From Acidobacteriota bacterium (GTDB taxonomy: Bacteria; Acidobacteriota; Terriglobia; Terriglobales; Acidobacteriaceae), in NCBI GenBank assembly GCA_021781255.1, contig JAJXXG010000737.1, positions 1 to 12,694 of the forward strand: DNA of 12,694 nt. Reading direction: 5' to 3'. The position numbers and the translations under genes are program-made. The notes beneath the pieces were generated by a model. The model did not search any database. It was not told where the DNA came from and saw only the letters and a list, made by a program, of their open reading frames with translations. Below, in pieces: positions 1 through 8,298 of the stretch; position 1 is the stretch's first letter, and each line of letters starts with the position of its first letter.

Positions 1-1113
1 CGCGTGATCCAGCAATCCGTGAAGACGCTCACCGATACGCTCCGGGAGCGCAAGCGCTGGCACATCATGGACGCCGGGCCAGCCTGGGCGAAGCCTTATA
101 TCGAGAAGCATAAGAAGCTCGAGGCCATTGGATGCACGCTGGGAAAGGTTGTCCATAACCTGTATGGCAAGGAGTATGTCGATGCGCTCCATGCCTGCCG
201 GGACAGCATCAATGCCATCGAGGTCGATCGCCTGCGCGTGAAGCCGGTCATCAAGATCACCGGCGAGTTCTGGGCGCAGACAACGGAGGGCGATGGCAAC
301 TTCAACATGTTCGCCTTCCTTGAAAAGGAAGGCGCGCAGGTCCTGGTCGAGCCGATCGCGACCTGGATCGCTTACATGATGTATGTGGCAAAAGAGGGTG
401 CCAAGGCACGCGCCGATGCGGAAGCGCCCTATCGGGATCCCAAATGGTATGAGCTGAAAAAGCGCTTGGCGAACGAGTTCAAGGTCTTCAAGAAGACCGG
501 CGGACTGAGCGCGGGCAGCGCCATGTGGACCTTTTTCTATCACCGCACCATCAGGCACATGGGTAATACCGCGCATCACCTGGTTGCGCAGAAGGAGCTT
601 TCGCGTCTTGCCCACCCCTTCTACCACCAACTCGCGCGCGGCGGCGAGGGATACATGGAAGTCGGCAAGAATGTCTACTACACCATCAATCATCTCTGCC
701 ACATGGTGCTGGCTCTGAAGCCCTTCGGCTGCATGCCTTCGACACAGTCCGATGGTGTCCAGTCCCGCGTCGTGAACAAGTTCAAGGACATGATCTTCTT
801 GCCGATCGAGACCTCCGGCGAAGGAGAAGTGAATGCACACAGCCGGGTACAGATGGCACTGGCGGAGGCGAAAGCCAAAGCGCGGGCTGAGTTTGAGGGT
901 GTACTGGAGGAGACGGGAAAGTCGCTTGAAGACCTTCGGGATTATGTCGACGCGCACCCGCAGCTCAAGCAAGCGCTCTACAAGGTGCCGCATCGTAAAG
1001 GCATCGCTGGAACGGCAGCGCAGTTCGCGTGGCATGTGAGCGATCTGATGGACAAGGATGCCGCATACCGCAGGAAGACAGGTTTCGGTTTCGCAACAAG
1101 GAGAGTCGCGTGA
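1..1113 (+). CDS. 2-hydroxyacyl-CoA dehydratase (HgdB/BcrC-like), 5' end missing
   Basis: The reading frame is open from the first base, so the gene probably begins upstream. The GTG at position 4 is in frame but has no visible ribosome site in the window. The visible 369 residues look like the C-terminal part of the HgdB-type dehydratase/reductase component. Near residue 239 is a KPFGCMPS motif, whose Cys243 could be a cluster ligand, followed by an SxGVQSRVV stretch and an IETSGEGEVNAHSRVQMAL block, as in that family. Known members hold a [4Fe-4S] cluster and use one electron from an ATP-driven activase to dehydrate or reduce an acyl-CoA. The activase lies directly downstream, which strongly supports the call. 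The substrate cannot be told from sequence. The stop codon overlaps the start of the next small ORF (GTGA). Confidence 0.8.
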   Translation, partial: RVIQQSVKTLTDTLRERKRWHIMDAGPAWAKPYIEKHKKLEAIGCTLGKVVHNLYGKEYVDALHACRDSINAIEVDRLRVKPVIKITGEFWAQTTEGDGNFNMFAFLEKEGAQVLVEPIATWIAYMMYVAKEGAKARADAEAPYRDPKWYELKKRLANEFKVFKKTGGLSAGSAMWTFFYHRTIRHMGNTAHHLVAQKELSRLAHPFYHQLARGGEGYMEVGKNVYYTINHLCHMVLALKPFGCMPSTQSDGVQSRVVNKFKDMIFLPIETSGEGEVNAHSRVQMALAEAKAKARAEFEGVLEETGKSLEDLRDYVDAHPQLKQALYKVPHRKGIAGTAAQFAWHVSDLMDKDAAYRRKTGFGFATRRVA

Positions 1114-1316
1114 TCGCGAAGTTCTCGCGGGTCTTGCGGAATGCCCAGGCAGTAATCGCCATGGCTTTGTTTGTCGCGTTGATGCGCTATGTCCTCGACC
1201 AGATGACAAAATGCCAGAGTCAACAGCGAAACGCGGGTTTGCGAGCGGCAGATGTTTCTTCCTCCCAACAGGAGGAGATCAAGCGACCAGCGTTCTTACC
1301 GCAGACCGCGGATTGA
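1110..1316 (+). CDS. Small hydrophobic protein (68 aa), unknown family
   Basis: I propose a 68-codon gene starting at GTG 1110, which overlaps the dehydratase stop by four bases (GTGA). A strong Shine-Dalgarno AAGGAG (1098-1103) lies six bases before it. The N-terminus is basic (Lys4, Arg7, Arg10), followed by a hydrophobic stretch at about residues 12-25. This is short for a full membrane span and is followed by Arg26 and a polar C-terminal tail with Cys35 and a QQEE segment. It could be a signal-anchor-like or amphipathic membrane peptide. It ends 19 bases before the activase start, so it fills an otherwise unexplained 222-base gap in the operon. I recognise no family. The evidence is the start context and position. 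Without homologues it could still be a chance ORF. Confidence 0.5.
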   Translation: MIAKFSRVLRNAQAVIAMALFVALMRYVLDQMTKCQSQQRNAGLRAADVSSSQQEEIKRPAFLPQTAD

Positions 1317-1335
1317 TTCTCCGAGGAGCGCTATG

Positions 1336-4300
1336 ATGTCCCGATTTCTAGTAGGCCTCGACGTAGGCTCGACTACCGTCAAGGCGATCGTGGTCGATGC
1401 TGCGACAGATAAGACGATCTGGCAGGACTATCAGCGGCATGAGACGCGTCAGCCCGAAAAGGTTCTGGACTTTCTGCGCCGCATGGAAACCGACGCGGGA
1501 ATTGCGCCGGGCAATACTCGCATCTTCATCACTGGCTCCGGCGGCGGCACGATCGCCGAGATGATCGGGGCGAAGTTCGTGCAGGAGGTGCATGCGGTCT
1601 CGCTAGCAGTCGAGAAGCTTCACCCGGAAGTGTATTCGGTCATCGAGTTGGGAGGACAGGACGCGAAGATCATCGTCTTCAAGGACGATGAAGAGACGGG
1701 ACGAAAGAAAAAAATTCCGTCCATGAACGACAAGTGCGCTGGCGGCACCGGCGCGGTGATCGACAAGATCAACGCCAAGCTGAAGATTCCCGCTGCGGAG
1801 TTATCGAACCAGGCGTATCACGGGATCAAGCTGCATAAGGTCGCCGGCAAGTGCGGCGTCTTCGCCGAGACCGACATTAACGGCCTGCAGAAGACCGGCA
1901 CACCTCCCCATGAATTGATGGCCTCGCTCTTCGAGGCCATCGTGCTACAGAACCTCAGCGTGCTGACGCGCGGGCATACCCTCCGTCCGCATGTACTTCT
2001 GCTTGGCGGCCCGAATGGATTTATCCGCGGCATGCGCGAGGCCTGGCAGGCAAACATTCCGCGCATGTGGAAGGAACGCAAGGTCGAGATCCCGGAAGGC
2101 GTTGCGCCTGAGGCCCTGATCAAGGTCCCTGAGAACGCGCAGTACTTCGCGGCGCTCGGCTCCGTCGAGTTCGGCAAGGACGAAGATCCGGAGGTAGGCC
2201 GGTATCTCGGCACCGACAAGCTCGTCTACTACATCGACTACGGCCGCGCGGAAGAGAAGGCGATCTCAAGCGGCAAGGGATTGGTCGCGGAAGACGCAGA
2301 ACTGACAGCATTCAAAGCGGCGTATCGAAGAAAGAAGTTTACCCCCGCGGAGTTCGCTCCCGGCCAGCTTGTCTCCGGCTTCGTCGGCATCGACGGAGGC
2401 TCTACCTCGACCAAGGCTGTCCTGCTCGGAAAAGACGGTGAGATTCTCTGTAAGGCCTATCAGCTCTCGAACGGCAATCCCATCCAGGACACGATCGAAA
2501 TGTTCGAGAAGCTGTGCGAGCAGGTGGAGAGCAAAGGTGCCGCACTGGAGGTACTGGGAGTCGGTACCACCGGCTATGCCAAAGACATCTTGAGGGACGT
2601 GCTGAACGCCGATGTAGCGCTGGTCGAGACGGTGGCACATACCGAATCCGCGCTCAAGTTCTACGACGACCCGCATGTGATCGTCGATGTAGGCGGCCAG
2701 GACATCAAGCTTATCGTGCTCAAGGATGGGCGGGTCAAAGACTTCAAACTGAACACGCAATGCTCGGCCGGCAACGGCTACTTTCTGCAATCGACTGCGG
2801 AAGGATTCGGCATGAAGGTCGAGGACTTCGCCGACATCGCATTCTCTGCCAAGTCCATGCCCTCCTTCGGCTACGGGTGCGCGGTCTTCATGCAGTCCGA
2901 CATCGTCAACTTTCAACGGCAGGGCTGGCGCTCCGAAGAGATCCTGGCTGGACTCGCCGCTGTGCTCCCGAAGAACGTCTTCCTGTATGTAGCCAGTATT
3001 CCGAATCTGGCAGCGCTCGGTACCCGCTTCGTCCTTCAGGGCGGCACGCAGAACAACCTTGCCGTCGTCAAGGCGGAGGTGGATTTCATTAAATCCAGCT
3101 TCCGCGCCAACGGCAAGGAGCCCGAGATCATCGTGCACGAGCACTGCGGCGAATCGGGAGCCATCGGTGCGGCGCAAGAGGCACTGCGGCTCTGGACCAA
3201 CGGCCGGCAGACGACCTTCATCGGCCTCGAAGCAGTAGCGAATATCCGTTACCGCACGACGCGCAACGAAGACACGCGCTGCTACTTCTGCAAGAACAAC
3301 TGCCTGCGCACCTTCATCGACGTCGACGTCACGGGCGGCCAAGCTGCGGATCGCGACCATGCTGTTGCGGAAGACCGCGTGGCGACGGCGGAAGAGGTTG
3401 CAGCTGCTGTGACCAGTCTCCCCAGCCTCGAACAGATCCAGGCCAACCTTCCTCCCGTCGAGTCGCATGGCTCCTCCTGCAGTACCGGCGGAAGCTGTGG
3501 GACGTCTTCTTCTTCGACCTTCAAAGCGAAGATCGAGCCGCTTGTCCAGATACAGATCTCTCCCGGTTCAGGCAAAGTGGTCGAGCTGCCCAAACCGGTG
3601 GAGTTCCAGCCGCGCAAGACCAAGGTGCCGCTACGCATGGGCGAACAGCGCCTCATCATTGCCACCTGCGAAAAGGGCACGGTCGAAGATCTCGACGAGA
3701 TGAAGGACATCAAGGCCGATATCGACAAGATCAAGGCTGTGAATCCCAACTATGTCGATATCGCGGCGCGCGATGTCTTCCGTCCACGCGAGGTGAAGGT
3801 CATCTCCGATCCGGTTCCGGCATCCAGGGGACTCTTCATCGCCAAGACAACGAAAAAACGTGCCTCAGCCATGGAGCGGCGAAAGGACTTCCGCATCGGA
3901 ATTCCGCGTCTCCTCAACACCTACACCTATGCGCCGCTTTTCAATGCCTACTTTGCCAGTCTGGGATTGAAGTCGGAGAACATCGTCTACTCCGACTACA
4001 CGACGCCCGAGCTCTACCGCGCAGGCGCGAGCCGCGGCGCGATCGATCCCTGCTACCCATCCAAGATCGGTATCGCGCACGTCTACAACCTGCTTGCCGC
4101 CAAGCACTCGAAGAAACCGCTTCACGCCATCTGGTTCCCGATGTATGACGTGCTGCATACGCACCTTGTGAATCTGACAGGCTCGAACGCCTGCCCAACC
4201 GTAACGGCAACACCGGAGACGGTAAAAGCCGCTTTCACCAAAGAGAGTGATATCTTCTCCGAGAACGGCATCGTCTACATCGACCCAATTCTGAACCTGC

Positions 4301-5052
4301 AGGACGAGAAGATTTGCGCCGACCAGATGTTCAAGGCATGGGAACCTGTGCTCGGCCTCAGCCGCGAAGAGAATGAGCGCGCACTCGCCATTGGCTTTGA
4401 GGCCCTGCACGAGTGCGAGTCGGAGATCCGCCGGCAGGCCCGCGAGACGCTTGACCATCTGGAGCGCGAGGACCGTATCGGCATCGTCATGCTGGGGCGC
4501 GTCTACCATCATGATCCAGGCCTCAACCACGAGATCATGGAGGAGTTTCAGAAACTGGGCTATCCGGTCTTTTCGCAGAGCACGCTACCGTTGGACGAGG
4601 ACCTGCTCGACCGGCTCTTCGGTGACGAAGTTCGCGCCGGGCTGATTACGCATCCGCTGGACATCAGCGACGTCTGGAAGAACCGCTATTCCACGAGCAC
4701 GAATCACAAGGTATGGGCCGCAAAGTTCACGGCGCGCCATCCCAATCTGGTGGCGCTCGAAGTATCAAGCTTCAAGTGTGGGCATGACGCTCCGATCTAT
4801 GGTGTCATCGAGGGCATTATCGAGCGTTCGGGAACACCCTATTTCTCGTTCAAGGATCTCGACGAAAACAAGCCGTCCGGCTCCATCCGCATCCGCGTCG
4901 AGACGATCGATTACTTCCTGCGCCGCTATCGCGAGGACATCATCAAGCGCCGGCGTATCGAGGACGATATCGAAGCGCAACTGGCCGCACTTGAACAATC
5001 GCTGCGCAACCAATCGCAATCGAATTGCGAGATGGCCATGGCCGGGGACTGA
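1336..5052 (+). CDS. Fused acyl-CoA dehydratase activase (two BcrA/BadF-type ATPase modules plus DUF2229-like region)
   Basis: The 1238-residue protein has two ASKHA-type ATPase modules. Module 1 begins with GLDVGSTTVKAI (residues 7-18) and carries Cys134 in NDKCAGGTG and Cys173 in KCGVFAE. Module 2 begins near 351 with GIDGGSTSTKAV and carries Cys476 in NTQCSAGNG and Cys515 in GYGCAVF. Both pairs are 39 residues apart, matching the cluster cysteines of HgdC. A CX2CX3C motif (Cys649, 652, 656) and a Ser/Gly/Cys-rich linker (about 712-727) follow. A DUF2229-like region starts near 853 (RIGIPRLLN; CYPSK at Cys906), then an HgdB-like part near 1052 (LGRVYHHDPG). By family it hydrolyses ATP to pass a low-potential electron to the dehydratase. 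ATG 1336 lies seven bases after GAGGAG (1323-1328). ATG 1333 is an equally possible start one codon earlier. The frame is open back to 1252, but that extension is arginine-rich and unlikely. Confidence 0.9.
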   Translation: MSRFLVGLDVGSTTVKAIVVDAATDKTIWQDYQRHETRQPEKVLDFLRRMETDAGIAPGNTRIFITGSGGGTIAEMIGAKFVQEVHAVSLAVEKLHPEVYSVIELGGQDAKIIVFKDDEETGRKKKIPSMNDKCAGGTGAVIDKINAKLKIPAAELSNQAYHGIKLHKVAGKCGVFAETDINGLQKTGTPPHELMASLFEAIVLQNLSVLTRGHTLRPHVLLLGGPNGFIRGMREAWQANIPRMWKERKVEIPEGVAPEALIKVPENAQYFAALGSVEFGKDEDPEVGRYLGTDKLVYYIDYGRAEEKAISSGKGLVAEDAELTAFKAAYRRKKFTPAEFAPGQLVSGFVGIDGGSTSTKAVLLGKDGEILCKAYQLSNGNPIQDTIEMFEKLCEQVESKGAALEVLGVGTTGYAKDILRDVLNADVALVETVAHTESALKFYDDPHVIVDVGGQDIKLIVLKDGRVKDFKLNTQCSAGNGYFLQSTAEGFGMKVEDFADIAFSAKSMPSFGYGCAVFMQSDIVNFQRQGWRSEEILAGLAAVLPKNVFLYVASIPNLAALGTRFVLQGGTQNNLAVVKAEVDFIKSSFRANGKEPEIIVHEHCGESGAIGAAQEALRLWTNGRQTTFIGLEAVANIRYRTTRNEDTRCYFCKNNCLRTFIDVDVTGGQAADRDHAVAEDRVATAEEVAAAVTSLPSLEQIQANLPPVESHGSSCSTGGSCGTSSSSTFKAKIEPLVQIQISPGSGKVVELPKPVEFQPRKTKVPLRMGEQRLIIATCEKGTVEDLDEMKDIKADIDKIKAVNPNYVDIAARDVFRPREVKVISDPVPASRGLFIAKTTKKRASAMERRKDFRIGIPRLLNTYTYAPLFNAYFASLGLKSENIVYSDYTTPELYRAGASRGAIDPCYPSKIGIAHVYNLLAAKHSKKPLHAIWFPMYDVLHTHLVNLTGSNACPTVTATPETVKAAFTKESDIFSENGIVYIDPILNLQDEKICADQMFKAWEPVLGLSREENERALAIGFEALHECESEIRRQARETLDHLEREDRIGIVMLGRVYHHDPGLNHEIMEEFQKLGYPVFSQSTLPLDEDLLDRLFGDEVRAGLITHPLDISDVWKNRYSTSTNHKVWAAKFTARHPNLVALEVSSFKCGHDAPIYGVIEGIIERSGTPYFSFKDLDENKPSGSIRIRVETIDYFLRRYREDIIKRRRIEDDIEAQLAALEQSLRNQSQSNCEMAMAGD

Positions 5053-6155
5053 TGTGGAGTTCGATCAATCGCTTCGTCTTCGCCAACCTGGCGCACCGGC
5101 CGATTCGAACCGGATTAAGTATTCTGGCCATCGCAGTTGAGGTAACGATGATCCTCACGCTGGTTGGGGTCAGCTATGGCACGCTGGATGGAACCGCCCG
5201 CCGTGCTCGTGGCGTGGGCGCCGATATCATGATCCGGCCTCCCGGCTCGTCCGTCATTTCGCTCAGTTCGGCCCCGATGAGCGATAAGCTCGTCCCGTTT
5301 CTCGAAAAGCAACCGGGAGTCCGAATGGCAATCGGCACTGTCGTTCAGCCGCTGGAAGGTTTCGACACGGTCACCGGGCTCGATCTCGACCAGTTCTCGA
5401 AGATGAGTGGCGGCTTCCACTTCGTGGAAGGCGGCCCGTTCCGGAGAGACAACGACATTCTGGTCGATGAGTTTTACGCCAGGCAGAAAAATCTTCATGC
5501 GGGCGACACGATGGACTTGATGGGCCGCACCTGGCACGTCGCCGGTATCTTTGAGTCCGGCAAACTCACCCGGATCTGCGTCCGGTTGCCGGTCCTGCAG
5601 GAAGCCACCGGGAATCCGAACCGTCTCAGCCAAATCTATATCAAAGTGGGCGATCCCGCTCATACGCAGGATGTGGTCCAGGAACTTCGCAGGCTCCTGC
5701 CTGGATACCCAATCTACACCATGGAGGAGTTTACTTCACTGCTGTCGATCAACAGCATCGGGCTGCTGCGCAACTTTATCGGGGTGGTGATCGCGGTCGC
5801 CGTGATCGTGGGGTTCATCGTCGTCTCGATGGCGATGTATACGGCAGTCCTAGAGCGTACCCGTGAAATAGGTATCCTGCGGTCGCTGGGCGCGTCTTCC
5901 GCGATGATATTCGGCCTTCTCCTGAAAGAGACGCTCGTCCTGGCCGTCGCCGGATCGGTGGTGGGCATCGCACTGACGTATCTCGCGCAGTGGTCGATGG
6001 AGCATATCGGACATTCCGGGCTGGTTCAGGAGACCGTCTACGGCTGGTGGCCGATTGCGGGCCTGGTCGCCATCACGGGCGCGGTGCTGGGCACTCTCGC
6101 GCCAGCCTTCAAAGCCGTCCATCAGGAGGTGATCGAGGCGCTGGCCTATGAATAA
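5052..6155 (+). CDS. ABC transporter permease, MacB/FtsX (DevC-like) type
   Basis: The 367-residue membrane protein has the MacB/FtsX layout. There is one N-terminal membrane segment (about 21-43) after a basic HRPIRTGLS lead, an extracytoplasmic domain (about 45-235), and three C-terminal segments (about 242-264, 292-315, 333-352). The conserved cytoplasmic stretch ERTREIGILRSLGAS (about 268-283) is the part that contacts the ATPase in this family. The ATG at 5052 overlaps the activase stop as TGATG, implying translational coupling, and gives the usual N-terminus. An upstream in-frame ATG at 5025 would add nine residues but lies inside the activase gene. No nucleotide-binding subunit follows, so the partner must be outside the window or encoded elsewhere. 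Substrate is unknown. Confidence 0.85.
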   Translation: MWSSINRFVFANLAHRPIRTGLSILAIAVEVTMILTLVGVSYGTLDGTARRARGVGADIMIRPPGSSVISLSSAPMSDKLVPFLEKQPGVRMAIGTVVQPLEGFDTVTGLDLDQFSKMSGGFHFVEGGPFRRDNDILVDEFYARQKNLHAGDTMDLMGRTWHVAGIFESGKLTRICVRLPVLQEATGNPNRLSQIYIKVGDPAHTQDVVQELRRLLPGYPIYTMEEFTSLLSINSIGLLRNFIGVVIAVAVIVGFIVVSMAMYTAVLERTREIGILRSLGASSAMIFGLLLKETLVLAVAGSVVGIALTYLAQWSMEHIGHSGLVQETVYGWWPIAGLVAITGAVLGTLAPAFKAVHQEVIEALAYE

Positions 6156-6263
6156 GAAAAGATTGCCTCATTCCGGTTCTTACGCTTCTGGCACATGGAT
6201 TCCACAGTACTGCAATCCCCGCTCTTCCCGAATCAGAAAACACCGACCGTTCCCATTGCGGGC

Positions 6264-6498
6264 TCAAAAAACAGTCAACAGGAATTCCGTCAGGACTTTC
6301 GTCTCTTCCTCCGGCGCACGCCCCGTGAAGAAGGCTCTCCCGTTCGTTGATGCCTCGAATCGCGTCTATCGTCGTTGACGCCATAGCATCGACCGCGTGC
6401 TTGCCAAGGAGGGCGGCCGCACGTCGCATGGGAGCCTCGACAACATGCGCGAGTATGTTGTGAGCCATTCTGCGGGTACGAACCGCGCCCGAAACCAA
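6264..6498 (-). pseudogene. Possible frameshifted gene remnant
   Basis: On the reverse strand two neighbouring frames each read like protein, one after the other. The first (about 6498 down to 6350) includes HVVEAPMRRAAALLGKHAVD. The second (6365 down to the TGA at 6264-6266) includes FFTGRAPEEETKVLTEFLL. Joining them would need one frameshift near 6350. The tail, with acidic EEE then LTEFLLTVF and a stop, is vaguely like the end of a MarR-type regulator, but this is only a resemblance. The first frame has a TAG upstream near 6517, so at most a short piece is preserved. It may be chance. Confidence 0.25.
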
Positions 6499-6625
6499 CT
6501 CTCCGGATTTTAGCGTCGTTCGTTTGTGAGGCTATTGGCGCTGAGTGGGGTGCCGGTGCAACAGAGAAACGAGGTTTAAAACGTGAAGCAAATGGAAGCA
6601 ATACGGGTGCAACAACTTCAGCCAT

Positions 6626-6668
6626 AGGGTGGGTGGAAACCGCCAATATGCCCCCACCCTTCTTTTGT
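6626..6668 (+). terminator. Terminator-like hairpin in the LysR leader
   Basis: AGGGTGGG (6626-6633) pairs perfectly with CCCACCCT (6653-6660) around a 19-base loop. The loop can form three more pairs (634-636 with 643-645). A T-rich tail TCTTTTGTT follows. This is the form of an intrinsic terminator read on the + strand. It ends only about 15 bases before the LysR start, so it would act either as an attenuator of that gene or as the end of leftward-entering transcription. Confidence 0.45.
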
Positions 6669-6682
6669 TGACGGGGCCAGCG

Positions 6683-7630
6683 ATGTCGGACGACGTAACC
6701 ATCTTCAAGCTGAAATGCATCATTGCCGTGGCGCAGGAAGGAAGCGAGTCGAGAGCGGCCACGCGCCTGCACACGATCCAGTCCGGGGTGAGTCGCGCGG
6801 TGCATGACGTTGAAGCAGAAGTCGGGGTGCGGCTCCTTTACACCTGGCACGGAGGCTCGCGTTTGACAGACGCCGGCAAAGTGTTCGTCGAGGAGGTTCT
6901 TCATTCCGTCAATCAATATGACCGGGCGGTACAAAGGGCCCGTAATGTGGCAAAACGTCAGACAGGATTCCTCAATGTAGCCTATTCGTCGTTCCTCTGC
7001 CCGGAGTTGTTGACGATCGTTACCGATCTTCATTTCGAGCGGCCCGACGATCCGGTCTTGAGAATGACCAGCCTTTACACGATGGGGGTGATCCGAGGCG
7101 TACTAGAGGGTCAATTTCAAGTCGGAGTCGGCTACCTTCCCATCCACTACACCGAACTCGAAACCAGAGAGTTGCTGGATGAGGACCTGATGCTCTGTAT
7201 TCCGCCGCGGCATCGCCTCTTTCGTCTCGATAGCATCTCTCCGCAAGACCTCGACCGGGAGCCGCTGATCGGCTTGTCGGAGCACGCTTTGCCCGATGTG
7301 AATAAAGAGATCACTGCCTACTTCGAAGTTCTCGGCATCGAGCTGAATGTAATTGCGCAGCCTTTCAGCTTCTATGAAGCCATCCACCTGGCGGCGGAAG
7401 GCAAAGGCATTGCAATGGTGAGCAGCGGCTGGTCGCATCTGACGAGAGACGGAATCGTCTTCCGGCCACTGGCAGACAAGCTGCTGACGATGAAGAGCGG
7501 TGTGTTCGTGCGGCGGGACAACCGTACTCAAGCGGTTAACGATTTTCAGAATCTGCTTTGGGTGAAGACGGAAAAGCTCAGGAAGGAGCGGCAGAAGGTG
7601 ACGCTCAATCCTCGACATGGGTCTGTCTAA
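6683..7630 (+). CDS. LysR-type transcriptional regulator
   Basis: The 315-residue protein has a winged helix-turn-helix in the first 65 residues (RAATRLHTIQSGVSRAVHDVEAEVG, then LTDAGKVF) and a LysR-type effector-binding domain from about 90 to 300. The usual F-x-R motif after the recognition helix is replaced by LLYTWHGG, which is unusual. ATG 6683 gives the normal family N-terminus and length. A GTG at 6629 would add 18 residues but lies inside the leader hairpin. The ribosome site is weak (GGGG about six bases upstream). The lipoprotein gene follows after 36 bases with no terminator seen, so the two are probably cotranscribed. Unlike many LysR genes there is no divergent target gene alongside. 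Ligand and targets are unknown. Confidence 0.88.
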   Translation: MSDDVTIFKLKCIIAVAQEGSESRAATRLHTIQSGVSRAVHDVEAEVGVRLLYTWHGGSRLTDAGKVFVEEVLHSVNQYDRAVQRARNVAKRQTGFLNVAYSSFLCPELLTIVTDLHFERPDDPVLRMTSLYTMGVIRGVLEGQFQVGVGYLPIHYTELETRELLDEDLMLCIPPRHRLFRLDSISPQDLDREPLIGLSEHALPDVNKEITAYFEVLGIELNVIAQPFSFYEAIHLAAEGKGIAMVSSGWSHLTRDGIVFRPLADKLLTMKSGVFVRRDNRTQAVNDFQNLLWVKTEKLRKERQKVTLNPRHGSV

Positions 7631-7666
7631 TGTAATCCAGAGAAACCCACGGATGGGAGCACAATC

Positions 7667-8296
7667 ATGCATAAACGTATCGTATTGCCACTGGCTGCAT
7701 TGCTGGCAATCTCAGGCTGCAGCAACGAGAAGAAACCAAACGCCGCCAATTTCTCAAAGGCGATCAATCAGTTTCTGGCGAAGCACGGCCAGCAACGCAC
7801 CTTCTTCGCACAGACCTTTCCGGTTGAGGTACTCACATCCGAATTGAAGGACCAGTCCGGGACTCCGGCGCAAATGGCGGCGCTGGAGCAAGCTGGGCTG
7901 GTGCGCGGCAGCGATACGAAAGCGGTCCTTCGCGGCATGATGGGCGCTCTGGGCCCGTCGGCACCTCGTCTCGTAAGGCGTTATGATCTGACGGATCTAG
8001 GCAGGAAATATTTCCAGGTGAAGCCCGGCGCATTCGGGCAGAGCGGTGCCTTCTGTTATGGCCATGAGGCGGTCGACTCCATCGTAAATTGGACCAAACC
8101 TGAATCGATGGGATCGGGTCCGCAAACCGAGGTGACCTATACCTATAAGATCCCGGACCTTGCGCCGTGGGCGAAGCAGGCCGATGTACAACAGGCATTT
8201 GGCGATATCCGAACTACCGTCAACGGCATCTCTAGGGCTCATGAGAGTGCGAGTCTGCAGTTGACCAACAAAGGATGGGAAGTCCCTGAGCAATAG
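7667..8296 (+). CDS. Putative lipoprotein of unknown function
   Basis: The 209-residue protein begins with a lipoprotein signal: MHKR, a hydrophobic run LPLAALLA, then the lipobox ISGC with Cys18 as the likely lipidated residue. The mature part is soluble-looking, with a YDLTDLGRKYF segment, a GAFCYG segment, and a region rich in Thr/Tyr (EVTYTYKIPDLAPWAK) near the end that could be beta strands. I do not recognise a named domain. GGGAG (7655-7659) lies seven bases before the ATG, which supports this start. It should be anchored in a membrane facing the periplasm. It ends two bases before the stop of the reverse-strand TrbB-like gene, marking the border between the two blocks. Confidence 0.8.
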   Translation: MHKRIVLPLAALLAISGCSNEKKPNAANFSKAINQFLAKHGQQRTFFAQTFPVEVLTSELKDQSGTPAQMAALEQAGLVRGSDTKAVLRGMMGALGPSAPRLVRRYDLTDLGRKYFQVKPGAFGQSGAFCYGHEAVDSIVNWTKPESMGSGPQTEVTYTYKIPDLAPWAKQADVQQAFGDIRTTVNGISRAHESASLQLTNKGWEVPEQ

Positions 8297-8298
8297 GT

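Larger units (their letters stand above)
6156..6682. other. 527-base stretch without an intact gene
   Basis: No convincing complete gene is visible between the permease stop and the LysR start. It holds a possible frameshifted reverse-strand remnant (6264-6498), a 9-base direct repeat GGTGCAACA (6555-6563 and 6606-6614), a close repeat of GAAGCAA about 12 bases apart near 6583-6599, and a terminator-like hairpin (6626-6668). No clear sigma-70 promoter for the LysR gene could be picked. Confidence 0.5.

Noticed and set aside
1252..1335. Upstream extension of the activase to 1252
   Set aside because: The extra 28 residues are arginine-rich and unlike the family N-terminus; a good ribosome site sits before 1336.
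2266..3468. 400-codon open frame on the - strand
   Set aside because: It is antisense to the activase, whose motifs are clear; long reverse frames are common opposite GC-rich genes.
6148..6378. 76-codon ORF overlapping the permease stop (ATGAATAA)
   Set aside because: Coupling would be possible, but the product is rich in Arg, Ser and Pro with no domain and no ribosome site of note.
6290..7033. 247-codon open frame on the - strand
   Set aside because: It overlaps the LysR helix-turn-helix region on the other strand and reads as arginine-rich, low-sense protein.
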